DNA from: Brevibacillus antibioticus
GTDB lineage: Bacteria > Bacillota > Bacilli > Brevibacillales > Brevibacillaceae
Direction of reading: 5' to 3'
DNA length: 64,000 nt
NCBI RefSeq assembly: GCF_005217615.1
Contig: NZ_SZNK01000001.1
Span: forward strand, 2,621,001 to 2,685,000
The notes beneath the pieces were generated by a model that was given only the letters and a program-made list of their open reading frames with translations, ran no database searches and was not told the origin of the DNA. Positions 41,343-50,448 of this stretch are shown piece after piece; the first letter of the stretch is position 1, and each line of letters begins with the position of its first letter. Both the position numbers and the translations under genes were made by a program.

Positions 41343-42522
41343 TACCAGCTCCTTCAAGTTGCCACTCAACCGTCAGGCCTGGACGCAATTCCGAATCGGA
41401 CACCAGCAGCTTCACCTGGAAGGAACGAATGTCACGATCACCAAGTTCTTGTGTCGCTTTTTTTACGGCAAAGTCAGCAGCAGGAGCTACAGTAACCACT
41501 TTAGCGTCTACTTCTCTGTTCAGGGCTGGTACAAACAATTTCACTTGATCGCCTGTTTTCACATTCGCGAGCATATATTCATTCACATAAAATTTGATAT
41601 AGTTATCTGATTTCGTTTGGATCGTCAAGACGGTAAAGCCTTGCGAAACCAGCTCTCCCTTTTGAACGGCAACTGCTTTTACAATACCGTCTACTGGAGC
41701 TGTCAGCTTGGTGTTGTTCACATAGGCTTCCATTTCTGCCAGCGCACCTTTTGCCTGCATGACGTTCGCTTCTGCGGATTTCACATCCAGCTCCTTCAAG
41801 CCTACTTGACCTCTCCCAGCTACGGCTTGGTTGTATGCAGCTTTTGCTTGATCCAGTTGTGCTTGTGCAGCATCGACCTGCTCTTTGCGCGATCCCGTTT
41901 GAGCCATTTTCAACTGTTCTTCTGCTGCTTTAAATTCCGCTTGTGCCTTTTCTGCCTGCATCTGCGCCTCTTCCACTTTCACTTGTGGGACGGCACCTTC
42001 TGCCATTAATTTTTTCATTCTTTCCAAATTCGTCGCGGCAATTTGATTCGAAGTTTGTGCTGCTTGTAATTTCGCTTTGATCTGCGTAATTTCTTCCGAA
42101 CGCGCTCCATTTCTGTTCGCGTCAAGCTGCGCTTGCGCCGAGTTGACTGCTGCTTTTGCTTGGTCGACTTGGGCATTGCTGGAGTTATCTGTCACTGATA
42201 CCCCTTTTTTCGCCTGATCAAGTCTGACGAGTGAGAGCTTGTAAGCAGCTTCAGCCTGTTCTTTCTTCGCAAGAATTTCCTCGCTGCTTAGCGTGGCAAC
42301 TACTTGACCTGCTTTTACTTCGTCTCCTTCTTTTAGGGAGAGCTGTTCGATGGAACCTCCCATTTTAAAAGAGAGGTCTACCTCTGTTCCCTCGATTACA
42401 CCTGCTAATTTCGTTGTATTTTTACCAGCCATGCTACTCACATTCGAACCAAACAATACGGTTCCAAGTACTGCAATGCTGACTACAAAGCTACCTACAC
42501 CGATCCATGTACGTTTGTTCAT
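41332..42522 (-). CDS. HlyD-family periplasmic-adaptor-like secretion protein
   Basis: A 396-residue membrane-fusion protein. One N-terminal segment (GVGSFVVSIAVLGTVLF), a lipoyl/biotinyl half (EGTEVDLSFKMGGSIEQLSLKEGDEVKAGQVVATL), a long coiled coil (about residues 75-270, Ala/Gln/Lys/Glu-rich with several QAQLDQAKAA repeats) and the second lipoyl half (LTAPVDGIVKAVAVQKGELV) plus a beta barrel. It couples the ABC permease to outward transport. It lies 28 bases after the TetR gene. Confidence 0.9.
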   Translation of the reverse strand: MNKRTWIGVGSFVVSIAVLGTVLFGSNVSSMAGKNTTKLAGVIEGTEVDLSFKMGGSIEQLSLKEGDEVKAGQVVATLSSEEILAKKEQAEAAYKLSLVRLDQAKKGVSVTDNSSNAQVDQAKAAVNSAQAQLDANRNGARSEEITQIKAKLQAAQTSNQIAATNLERMKKLMAEGAVPQVKVEEAQMQAEKAQAEFKAAEEQLKMAQTGSRKEQVDAAQAQLDQAKAAYNQAVAGRGQVGLKELDVKSAEANVMQAKGALAEMEAYVNNTKLTAPVDGIVKAVAVQKGELVSQGFTVLTIQTKSDNYIKFYVNEYMLANVKTGDQVKLFVPALNREVDAKVVTVAPAADFAVKKATQELGDRDIRSFQVKLLVSDSELRPGLTVEWQLEGAGSGE

Positions 42523-42550
42523 CTGTCTTCTCCTCTTGTTTTACATTTCT

Positions 42551-43132
42551 CTAGACGTTATTTTGAAACATTCCTGAAAGCATATAACGAAGCGTCTGTT
42601 TATCTGCGGCACTGTTCACTGGCTCTTTGCGAAATTGCTTGCGAAGTACGGTAAAACCAACCATGCCAAACAACGCGGAAGCAAGTGTGCGAATCTCGAT
42701 ATCCGCCCGGATATACCCCTGCTGCTGCAATTCCACCATGTGTGACTCCATTGTGCTGAAATAGCCACCTAGCAGATTGCCAACCATCCTGTCACGCTGC
42801 CCATCTCCCGAGAACGCACTCAGCAACAGGAAACACAAATCTTGATTCTCGGAAAAGAAGCGAAGATGCTCATCCAGCACATTCAGAATGCGATCCTCCA
42901 AGGAAAGCTCTTCATTCTGCATCACATGATCTACATGGTAGATCAGCATCTTCACGCCTTTTTCTATCACGTACAAAAACAGCTCTTCCTTTGTGGAAAA
43001 GTGATAATAGAGTGTTCCTTTTGCCACCTGTGCCATTTCCGCGATTGCATCCATGGTCGTTTCGCTATAACCCAATTGGGCAAATGCGGTTAAAGCTCCA
43101 TTCGCAATTTGATCTTTTTTAGATGGTGCCAT
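42551..43132 (-). CDS. TetR/AcrR-family repressor
   Basis: A 193-residue TetR protein. The helix-turn-helix is ALTAFAQLGYSETTMDAIAEMAQVAKGTLYYHFSTKEELF in pattern (residues about 14-55); the C-terminal ligand domain is all helical. It is the first gene of the exporter operon and probably senses the exported compound. ATG 43132 (or GTG 43135) after GGAG. A clear inverted repeat 28 bases upstream is the likely operator, which implies autoregulation. Confidence 0.9.
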   Translation of the reverse strand: MAPSKKDQIANGALTAFAQLGYSETTMDAIAEMAQVAKGTLYYHFSTKEELFLYVIEKGVKMLIYHVDHVMQNEELSLEDRILNVLDEHLRFFSENQDLCFLLLSAFSGDGQRDRMVGNLLGGYFSTMESHMVELQQQGYIRADIEIRTLASALFGMVGFTVLRKQFRKEPVNSAADKQTLRYMLSGMFQNNV

Positions 43133-43155
43133 CACTCCTGTCCCCTTTCGATTTT

Positions 43156-43177
43156 TTGAACTGACTGGTCAGTACAA
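43156..43177. promoter_or_regulatory. TetR-type operator
   Basis: Core ACTGACTGGTCAGT with flanking TTG/CAA arms, a near-perfect 22-bp palindrome of the TGACTGGTCA type known for TetR/QacR-like repressors, located directly upstream of the repressor gene. Confidence 0.65.
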
Positions 43178-43231
43178 AGATTATATTACGAATACTTCCT
43201 AGTTTTGTCAAGCAGCCAATACGCTATGTAC

Positions 43232-43259
43232 AAAAAAAAGATCGCTTTGTGGGCGATCC
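43232..43259 (-). terminator. Terminator after the large regulator gene
   Basis: On the minus strand GGATCGCC..GGCGATC-like stem (GATCGC/GCGATC) followed by eight T. Confidence 0.85.
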
Positions 43260-43260
43260 T

Positions 43261-46200
43261 TTACTTCTCTATAATTTGAAGGTAAGTCTCCATGGTTGCA
43301 GGCATTGGCGCGACAGCGAGGTTCTCCCTTAGTTTTGCTACACATTTTTCATACCAGCGGATTGCCTGTGTCCGATTATTTTGCTGATAATACGCAGTCA
43401 TAAGTAAGCGGTACGACTCCTCCCAGCAATCGTCCACCCGCAGAATAGCTTCACACCAGCGGATCGTTTTTTCCAATTGCCCGTCCTCTAGCATGATTTT
43501 GGCTACCCTCTCCGCTCCGCGTAAAAACAGCGCCTGCACTCTCTCACGCTCTTCTACACACCAATCCTCATAACGGCATTCTGGCATGAAATCGCCCAAG
43601 TAATACGCAAGCCCTTTTTCCAAAAGGATGGCCCCCTGACGCCGATCTGATTCTGCCAAGCCGAGTGTAACGAGCTTCTCGAATTCCTCGACGTCCATAT
43701 GGTAGCCCGATGCCAGATTGAAACCGTAAGAGCTGCCATGGCGTTGAATGAAGAATGTGTCCGTTCTGGCAGCACGATCTGGCTCGAGGGCTTTGTTCAA
43801 CGCATTCAGCGATACTTTAAAATCGCGAATGGCCGCTTCCTCAACACTGTCTGGCCAAAGTCGGTTCATGATTTCTTCCCGGGCTAACAAATGATGTCTC
43901 TTCGTCAATAAAAGCTGAAACAATAGTTTGGCCGTCCCCCGCTGCCATGCCTTTTCGCTCAGTTCCCGCTCACCCAGCCATACACGGAAAGCGCCCAGCG
44001 TCTGAATACGAAGGGTATAGCCTGGGTGGAATGTCACGTTTTGCAAGCCCAAATCATTTAACAGCTGTGAGACGTAATCCGGCGATACCTTTCGGCGCTC
44101 TGCCTCAATCAGAATCGGCATAAGCTGCTGTACATCATGCGGTGTAAGCAGGGTAGGTCTCTGCAAAAGGAAATGATATTCACCAGACTTCATCAAGGAC
44201 AGAGCTTGCGTCACTACAGGTACAAACAAATCCCATTGTTTTTTGCGATAAGCCAAAAAGCTCAACCACAATTGGCAAATGACGACATTGTAGCTATCTC
44301 CGCAGTGACTAAGTCGGTCGGCACAATCGGTGAAGGTAGCCCATGCTTCCTCTTCTTTACCGTATTTGGCATAAGCAATCCCAATCGCCATGCGTACCAG
44401 ACTGCCTAACCAATCGTCGCCCATCGCCTCAGTCTCCTGTATTCCCCTGTTACCATACAGAAGGGCTTGGTCGAGTGCCTTTTCTCTTGCGTGAAGCAGG
44501 GTTAGTCCCAGAAGCGTTTCTGACTTTCCGCGTGTCGACTGGAGCTCCTCCATGATTTGCAAACCCTTTTCATAAAGCTGGCGAATCTCGTCCATAGGCA
44601 ATGTTTGACTGATGAGGGCCGCATGGGCTTTTCGTACATAGCCATTCGCCTCTACAAAAGGTGAATGCGCTACACGTCCAAGTTGTATGGCAGTTTCTGC
44701 TGCTTCCCATCCTCGCTCCCATTCCCCATTCAAAGCATAGACGAAAGATAATAGCAAAGAGGTTTCCCGATACGATCTGGTCAGCGGAGGATGCTTCCTC
44801 TGTTCTACCTGCCACTTACTCTCCAAGAGATGAATGGAGGACTGCAATCGGCCAGTACGAAACAACAGGCGCGATTCCAGCTCAACCTCCGTCTGCTGCT
44901 CTAATTCCTGGCTCCGTTCATACCAAGCTGCCGCCTGTTTGGCATCTCCGCGATTCGTATAAATTTCTGCCAGCAAGCGGTATAGCCTCGGTGCCATCTC
45001 ATTCTCTTGCTCAAATGGGGGCAAAAGTTGAATCGCCCTCTTGAGTAGTTCTTCTGCCCGGACGCCTTGTACGCTGTCGAGATGGACGCGTGCCTGCCCT
45101 TCCAGCCCGCGGCACAAACCGATTTGATCTTGTTTTTGTTCACATTGTTTCAAAAATTGCTCATAAGAAGAAAAGGCCTTTGCATATAAACAACGATAAC
45201 GTTCTACTTCGCCCTGATAAAACAACAACCAATGCTGTTCGCACTTGATGGGCTCTGGTAACAGCGTTATCCACTCGTATAAAAAATCCAGCTTCCCTGC
45301 TTGCAGCAACCTTTCCGATGCTTGGCACAGCCATTCACCCAGCACCTCCCACTGCTCGACGAGTCGCAACCGCCCAAAAGCTTTTGCCTCGTCTCCTTTA
45401 CGTCTGTACCATCCTGCGGCCTTTTGATTGACATGCACGTACGTCGCTTGATTAGCTGCCAGCTTGCTAGCCAGGAGACGTTGGAACAGCGGATGAAAGG
45501 AATAATGAGATCCTGCCTGGACATGCAGAAAAAGATTACAACGCTGCGCTTCAAAGAGATACTCCATGCGTCCTTCGCCTAGTATTTGCTTGCAATCCTC
45601 CAGGTCGAATTGTTCGAGAACCGCTGCCTCCATCAAGAAACGCTGCATACCTGAATGCAGCTGAGTCCAGACTTCTACTTCCAGCAAATGCAGCAATCGT
45701 GATAACTCACGCAGACTGTCAGAAACAGTCTGCCCCCTCGTTACCATTTCACCAAAAGTGCGCAGCGCCATCACCCAGCCTTGCGCCACCTCTTCGACGC
45801 GGCCCCAATCTGCTTCGGACAGTGTGATATCGTATTGATCAGAATAAAAGGCTTCGCTCTCCTCCAACGTAAAAGAAAGGTCATTTGTTGTTAGTTCCAG
45901 ACACTCTCCTCTTGCCGACAACAAGTCGAGATTGGACCATTTCGGTCGAGAGCGCGTTAGGATGACCAGCTTGACCTTTTGTGGAAGAGCCTCGGCTAAC
46001 CGCTGAACAAATCGATCGACGTCACTTCCATTATCAATTCGTTGGAAATGGTCCAAAACAAGAATGTGGTCCGCCTGAAGCTGAACACATTCCCCAACGA
46101 ACCACTCGGCCAGTACCTTACTGTCTAGGGCGGGCAACGGAATTTGTTCTGTGATACGTATCAGTTGCTCTCGCAATACCTGTCCAAAATCAGAATGAAC

Positions 46201-46467
46201 CTGACGAACGCTTTCGACGAGACAGCTGACAAACGCAAGAAGGGCATCGTCTCCATCCTGAATGGTATACCAGGACGCAGCCAGTGCTTCATCATGTAGA
46301 AATGTAGCGAGAGATGTCGTTTTGCCATAGCCTGTCCCTGCATGAATGAGACAAAGCTGCGTATATTTCAACAAACGTAATTTTTTTGCCAATGCAGGTC
46401 GCCGTAAGACATAGGGCTTCTGTCCTGGAGGAGTTATTTTGGAAATAGGGATGTGAATTGGAATCAT
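43261..46467 (-). CDS. MalT/SARP-like large transcriptional regulator
   Basis: A 1068-residue signal-integrating regulator. An NTPase of the STAND/MalT type is at the N-terminus (Walker A HAGTGYGKTTSLA near residue 45, Walker B HILVLDHFQRI), followed by a wing region, about 500 residues of TPR-like helical repeats (GLCRGLEGQARVHLDSV, ALNGEWERGWEAAETAI) and, at the C-terminus, an OmpR-type winged helix (TLGAFRVWLGERELSEKAWQ.., LAREEIMNRLWPD) joined to a bacterial transcriptional activation domain (BTAD; MDVEEFEKLV..). Targets are not adjacent. It may regulate the neighbouring exporter or the divergent side, but nothing in sequence proves it. Confidence 0.88.
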   Translation of the reverse strand: MIPIHIPISKITPPGQKPYVLRRPALAKKLRLLKYTQLCLIHAGTGYGKTTSLATFLHDEALAASWYTIQDGDDALLAFVSCLVESVRQVHSDFGQVLREQLIRITEQIPLPALDSKVLAEWFVGECVQLQADHILVLDHFQRIDNGSDVDRFVQRLAEALPQKVKLVILTRSRPKWSNLDLLSARGECLELTTNDLSFTLEESEAFYSDQYDITLSEADWGRVEEVAQGWVMALRTFGEMVTRGQTVSDSLRELSRLLHLLEVEVWTQLHSGMQRFLMEAAVLEQFDLEDCKQILGEGRMEYLFEAQRCNLFLHVQAGSHYSFHPLFQRLLASKLAANQATYVHVNQKAAGWYRRKGDEAKAFGRLRLVEQWEVLGEWLCQASERLLQAGKLDFLYEWITLLPEPIKCEQHWLLFYQGEVERYRCLYAKAFSSYEQFLKQCEQKQDQIGLCRGLEGQARVHLDSVQGVRAEELLKRAIQLLPPFEQENEMAPRLYRLLAEIYTNRGDAKQAAAWYERSQELEQQTEVELESRLLFRTGRLQSSIHLLESKWQVEQRKHPPLTRSYRETSLLLSFVYALNGEWERGWEAAETAIQLGRVAHSPFVEANGYVRKAHAALISQTLPMDEIRQLYEKGLQIMEELQSTRGKSETLLGLTLLHAREKALDQALLYGNRGIQETEAMGDDWLGSLVRMAIGIAYAKYGKEEEAWATFTDCADRLSHCGDSYNVVICQLWLSFLAYRKKQWDLFVPVVTQALSLMKSGEYHFLLQRPTLLTPHDVQQLMPILIEAERRKVSPDYVSQLLNDLGLQNVTFHPGYTLRIQTLGAFRVWLGERELSEKAWQRGTAKLLFQLLLTKRHHLLAREEIMNRLWPDSVEEAAIRDFKVSLNALNKALEPDRAARTDTFFIQRHGSSYGFNLASGYHMDVEEFEKLVTLGLAESDRRQGAILLEKGLAYYLGDFMPECRYEDWCVEERERVQALFLRGAERVAKIMLEDGQLEKTIRWCEAILRVDDCWEESYRLLMTAYYQQNNRTQAIRWYEKCVAKLRENLAVAPMPATMETYLQIIEK

Positions 46468-46554
46468 ACAATGTGCACTCCTTGCCGTTCTCCTGCTCTT
46501 CTTTGACTATTTCCCTATTTCTAACTATTCTCCTGCCATTTGACCCTTAATCGA

Positions 46555-46585
46555 CAAAAAGCCCACCCGGAAGTCCAGGTGGAGC
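46555..46585 (-). terminator. Terminator after the YhcN-type lipoprotein gene
   Basis: On the minus strand GAGCTCCACC and GGTGGGCTTTTTG flank a short loop. Confidence 0.8.
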
Positions 46586-46589
46586 TCTT

Positions 46590-47213
46590 TCAATCCACTA
46601 AATTATATCCAATAACCGTATATCCAATATCATTTAACAGGACTTGGAATTCCTCGTCATGAATGTGCTCTCCGTTCGTAATTCGTGAATGCAAATCTGC
46701 GATTCGGTCATAAACAGCGCGGTTGGTAGACACGTACAAAATATTAAAGCGTGTTTCTGCCTGTAAGCTTGACCTCATCCGATTCACAACACGTCTGTGC
46801 AGCGAATCTGGATGTCCATTATCGACTCGCACAATTTTTCCAGGCGTATACGGGATCGACGTCCGCGGATTGACCTCATCAGGTTTTGGTGTATCAACTG
46901 GCAGCACACCTACAATCAAGTTATCCTTGTAAGCTAACACCTTGATATCGGCTACACCGGGCAGCTTTTCTGCACGCCCTTCCAAGTATGTCATCAGCTG
47001 AGGTTCTCGCTGATGAACCCTCTTTTGGCTAATCATGGCTGCCGGTCCTTTGTCCCTACCGACGTTATCGTTCTGGATGTTAATTCCGAGAGATTCAAAT
47101 TTGGCCTGATTTCCGTTCTGATCTTCGGTGCCCTGTTCTTTGTTAGGCGAACACCCTGTTACCAAGCCGGTAAACAGGAGTACAGCAATGATACTCCCAC
47201 TCATTCGTCTCAC
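46590..47213 (-). CDS. YhcN/YlaJ-family sporulation lipoprotein
   Basis: A 207-residue lipoprotein. The signal peptide ends in LVTGCSPNK (lipobox LVTGC). The body follows the YhcN/YlaJ pattern: LEGRAEKLPGVADIKVLAYKDNLIVGV and VSTNRAVYDRIADLHSRI. Such lipoproteins are made in the forespore of Bacillus and locate to the inner spore membrane. GTG 47213 lies 10 bases from AAGGAGGTG and is preferred; the ATG three codons later is too far. Confidence 0.82.
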   Translation of the reverse strand: MRRMSGSIIAVLLFTGLVTGCSPNKEQGTEDQNGNQAKFESLGINIQNDNVGRDKGPAAMISQKRVHQREPQLMTYLEGRAEKLPGVADIKVLAYKDNLIVGVLPVDTPKPDEVNPRTSIPYTPGKIVRVDNGHPDSLHRRVVNRMRSSLQAETRFNILYVSTNRAVYDRIADLHSRITNGEHIHDEEFQVLLNDIGYTVIGYNLVD

Positions 47214-47279
47214 AACAAAAACACCTCCTTGCACTTAGTGTGATGTGCAGGAGGTGTTCTTACTCAGGAAGTAGCTGCC

Positions 47280-48083
47280 TTATGGAGCGATAAACTCACC
47301 ATCTACTGTATCTTGTTTTCCATCTTTTTCTGCTTTTAAAGTGAAGCTACGAATGCCATCAAAGTCACCTTCGCGTTGGAACTTGAAAGTGCCATCCTTA
47401 TTTACTGTAACCTCATATGTGTTATCTCCTAGGATGACGACAACTTCTGAGCCTGCTTCAACCTTCCCGGTAACTTGATAATAAGCAAAGACGCTTACTT
47501 TTTTACCCTCAATACTCGCTTTATCGAACAATGTTACTTGTGTATCGGGTTTGTTCTCGTCTTTTGCAGGCTTTGCTGGATCTTTTGGCTTTTCCTGTTG
47601 TCCATTTGGGTTGCTATTCACATTATCCGCAATCAATACCGTTTGTGTCTTCGGGTCCCACTCCACCTTGTAGCTCAGAGCTTCCGCGATGAAACGAACA
47701 GGTACTACCGTACGCTGGTTCACAATCTGTGCAGGTACGTCGAGTTTGATGGTTTGTCCATTTTTGTTGGCAATTTTTTGAGTAACGACCAATCTGATGT
47801 TATCTTTCCCTTTGTTGATGATAACGGTACGAGTTTTTTCATTCCATTTCACTTCAAATCCAAGACTCTCTGCAATCGGACGAATCGGAACCAGTGTACG
47901 CCCCTGACTGATAATAGGTGCTTGGTCAGGAAACGCAATTTGTTTTTTATTGTACTCCACTTTAACAGTATTCTGTACGGCTTTAGGCGCCACAGGTGCA
48001 GGTGCAGGCGCTGCCGCCGCAGAAAACGCTGCCATCGGTACCAAGGCGATTGCTAGCAGTAATGAGGTAACTTTTTTTAGCAA
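47280..48083 (-). CDS. Secreted protein with a copper-amine-oxidase-like N-terminal domain
   Basis: A 267-residue exported protein: signal peptide (SLLLAIALVPMAAFSAAAAP), then two copies of the amine-oxidase-N/stalk fold (PIISQGRTLVPIRPIAESLG and AQIVNQRTVVPVRFIAEALSYKVEW), a Lys/Pro linker and a C-terminal beta domain (VEAGSEVVVILGDNTYEVTV). The stalk domain is common in Paenibacillaceae surface proteins, and no oxidase active site is present. TTG 48083 (after GGAG) is preferred, but GTG 48092 or 48113 cannot be excluded. Possible role in wall binding. Confidence 0.8.
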   Translation of the reverse strand: MLKKVTSLLLAIALVPMAAFSAAAAPAPAPVAPKAVQNTVKVEYNKKQIAFPDQAPIISQGRTLVPIRPIAESLGFEVKWNEKTRTVIINKGKDNIRLVVTQKIANKNGQTIKLDVPAQIVNQRTVVPVRFIAEALSYKVEWDPKTQTVLIADNVNSNPNGQQEKPKDPAKPAKDENKPDTQVTLFDKASIEGKKVSVFAYYQVTGKVEAGSEVVVILGDNTYEVTVNKDGTFKFQREGDFDGIRSFTLKAEKDGKQDTVDGEFIAP

Positions 48084-48334
48084 AACATTCACTCCATTTC
48101 CAAAAAGGTTCACACGATTCTTAATCTACTATAGGATGATGGTTGTTTCAAGATTTTCCTGTAGTCTCTCTTTCAAAAGATCGTTCTTTCCTATGTAACC
48201 CTCCTCTTTCACGTTACTTTTTCCTCCTCCTTTTGACCTATTTTCAAATTGTTTCAAAAATGCAACCATCTTGCTTTCCAAAAACGTTACAATAGACAAG
48301 AAGCGACAGTATTTTATCCTGAAAGAGGCAATGA

Positions 48335-50383
48335 ATGATGAACAAATTTCTCCCTTTCCTCATCCTAGCACTTATCTTAACTTTAATTCCTCCAGTTGGA
48401 AGCTCTGCTAATACCACTGCCATCCAATTGGGAAGTGATGTACTGTTCAATCAGTTCCACCAGCTCATTGAAGGCAAAAAAGTCGGGTTAATTACGAATC
48501 AAACAGGTCAGAATAGCCAAATGGTTAGCACGATCGACATATTACGACGAGATCGCTCCGTCCATTTAACGGCTCTCTATGCACCTGAGCACGGCCTCGA
48601 CGGAAAAACGGTCGCAGGAAAGCAAGTAACGAGCTTTGTTCATCCCGTCTACGCTATTCCGGTGTACGGCTTGTCTGGATCAACTCGCAAGCCGACACCA
48701 GAAATGCTAAAAGACATTGACATTCTTCTTGTCGATTTGCAGGATATTGGATCGAGAACCTACACTTACATATCTACCTTGCAATACGCCATGACTGCTG
48801 CAAAAGAACAAGGAAAAGAAGTAATGGTACTGGATCGACCGAATCCTCTCGGTGGAACGATTGTCGAGGGTCCTGTAGTTGAACTGCCTTACCGCTCCTT
48901 TATCGGGGTGGATACCCTCCCGCTTGCCCATGGCATGACCATCGGAGAGCTGGCATTGTTTTTCAACCGTACTATCGGTGTAGATCTTACCGTGATTCCG
49001 ATGCAAGGGTATACACGCAACATGATTTATCAACAGACAGGTTTAGCCTGGATTCCGAGTACTCCGTACATCCCTAACTTGACCTCAGTTTTCGGGTACA
49101 TGGCAACTGGTTTGGGCGAGGGTACTCCCATTCGTCAAGGCAACCATTTCACCTGGATCGGGGCAGAGGGTCTAGATTCGCACAAGTACGCCGATCTGTT
49201 AAATGGAAGTCTTCTGCCTGGCGTCATCTTTATTCCCGAGAAGAATGGAACTGCCGGGGGCGTACGCCTTCAGATCAACGATCTACATCAGTTTAACCCG
49301 GCAAAAACAGGTATTTACGCACTGGCTTATGCCAAACAATTACAACCATTCCCAATGCCAAAAAGTACGAGTATGCAAATCTCCATGTTCGACAAGGTGA
49401 TGGGTACCAATAAAATCGGTCTACTTCTCGAACAAGGCAAATCCCCGCAGGAGATTGTTTCTTCCTATGAAGCGGATCTTAAAAAATTTGTTGAGCTGCG
49501 GCAAAAATATTTGATCTATGGCGATGAACCATTTATCCCGATGCAGCCGCTTCAACAGAAGCAACAGAAGCAACCAAAACAACCAGAACAACCAAAGCAA
49601 GCTGAACAACCGAAACCATCCAAGCCAGCAAAACCAGTGACACCGACTGACAATCATAAAGGAACGATCAATCAACCGAAGAAGCCTGAACCAGCTACAA
49701 AACCGATCCCTCAGACCCCGAAGTCTTCTGAGAAGATCGCTTATTTAACCTTTGACGATGGACCGTCTCCTGTAACTCCACACATTTTGGATACGCTGAA
49801 AACGCATCAGGTCAAAGGCACCTTCTTTATTGTAGGGCGTGAGGTAGCTGGTCATGAGGCCATTCTCAAACGGATTGTAGCCGAAGGACATGGGGTGGGA
49901 GGACATTCGTATTCCCATAATTATCAGCTTGTTTACAAAAACATGGAGAGCTTTTTTGCAGACGTGGAAAAAGGCAGTCAAATGATTGAAAAAGCAACCG
50001 GCGTAAAGCCAAGCGTGTTCCGCTATCCAGGTGGCAGTACGAATACCGTCAGTTTAAAGTATCAAGATCCCAAACGTTATAACAAGCAGCAAACAGTCAT
50101 GCATTCCATCAAAGAAGAGGCGAAACAACGTGGCTATGCGTTTATCGACTGGAATGTAACAAATGGCGATGCAAGGGGCAACAAATACACAGCCGCGCAA
50201 GCACTGGCAAATGTAAAGCAACAGGTAAAGTCACAAAAAGAAATCGTTGTCTTGATGCATGATTCCAGCACCAAGTCGCCAACCGCTGAGGCTCTCCCCC
50301 AAATCATTTCGTACTTGAAAGAAAAAGGCTATCGTTTTGAAGTCATTCAAGCCGATCGCCCGACTGTTTCCAACGTCAAATAA
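48335..50383 (+). CDS. Fusion of NamZ-type (DUF1343/GH171) muramidase and CE4 deacetylase
   Basis: A 682-residue secreted two-domain cell-wall enzyme. A signal peptide is followed by a DUF1343 domain (residues about 30-390) with LITNQTG, LYAPEHGLDG, DLQDIGSRTYTY, LDRPNPLGG and a GLGEGTP region; family member NamZ (YbbC) of Bacillus is an exo-N-acetylmuramidase. A Pro/Gln/Lys linker (about 400-465) joins it to a NodB-type deacetylase with all five motifs: TFDDGPSP, HSYSH, RYPGG, DWN and LMHD. It probably acts on peptidoglycan glycan chains. ATG 48335 fits AAAGAGG; 48338 is also possible. Confidence 0.88.
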   Translation: MMNKFLPFLILALILTLIPPVGSSANTTAIQLGSDVLFNQFHQLIEGKKVGLITNQTGQNSQMVSTIDILRRDRSVHLTALYAPEHGLDGKTVAGKQVTSFVHPVYAIPVYGLSGSTRKPTPEMLKDIDILLVDLQDIGSRTYTYISTLQYAMTAAKEQGKEVMVLDRPNPLGGTIVEGPVVELPYRSFIGVDTLPLAHGMTIGELALFFNRTIGVDLTVIPMQGYTRNMIYQQTGLAWIPSTPYIPNLTSVFGYMATGLGEGTPIRQGNHFTWIGAEGLDSHKYADLLNGSLLPGVIFIPEKNGTAGGVRLQINDLHQFNPAKTGIYALAYAKQLQPFPMPKSTSMQISMFDKVMGTNKIGLLLEQGKSPQEIVSSYEADLKKFVELRQKYLIYGDEPFIPMQPLQQKQQKQPKQPEQPKQAEQPKPSKPAKPVTPTDNHKGTINQPKKPEPATKPIPQTPKSSEKIAYLTFDDGPSPVTPHILDTLKTHQVKGTFFIVGREVAGHEAILKRIVAEGHGVGGHSYSHNYQLVYKNMESFFADVEKGSQMIEKATGVKPSVFRYPGGSTNTVSLKYQDPKRYNKQQTVMHSIKEEAKQRGYAFIDWNVTNGDARGNKYTAAQALANVKQQVKSQKEIVVLMHDSSTKSPTAEALPQIISYLKEKGYRFEVIQADRPTVSNVK

Positions 50384-50393
50384 TCACAGCAGC

Positions 50394-50427
50394 AAAAGCC
50401 CGCTCCATAACAGAGCGGGTTTTTCTG
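50394..50427 (+). terminator. Intrinsic terminator
   Basis: AAGCCCGCTC-CATAACA-GAGCGGGTTTTT, after the GH171-CE4 gene. Confidence 0.9.
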
Positions 50428-50448
50428 TAGGTAAGACCTTGTGACTTG

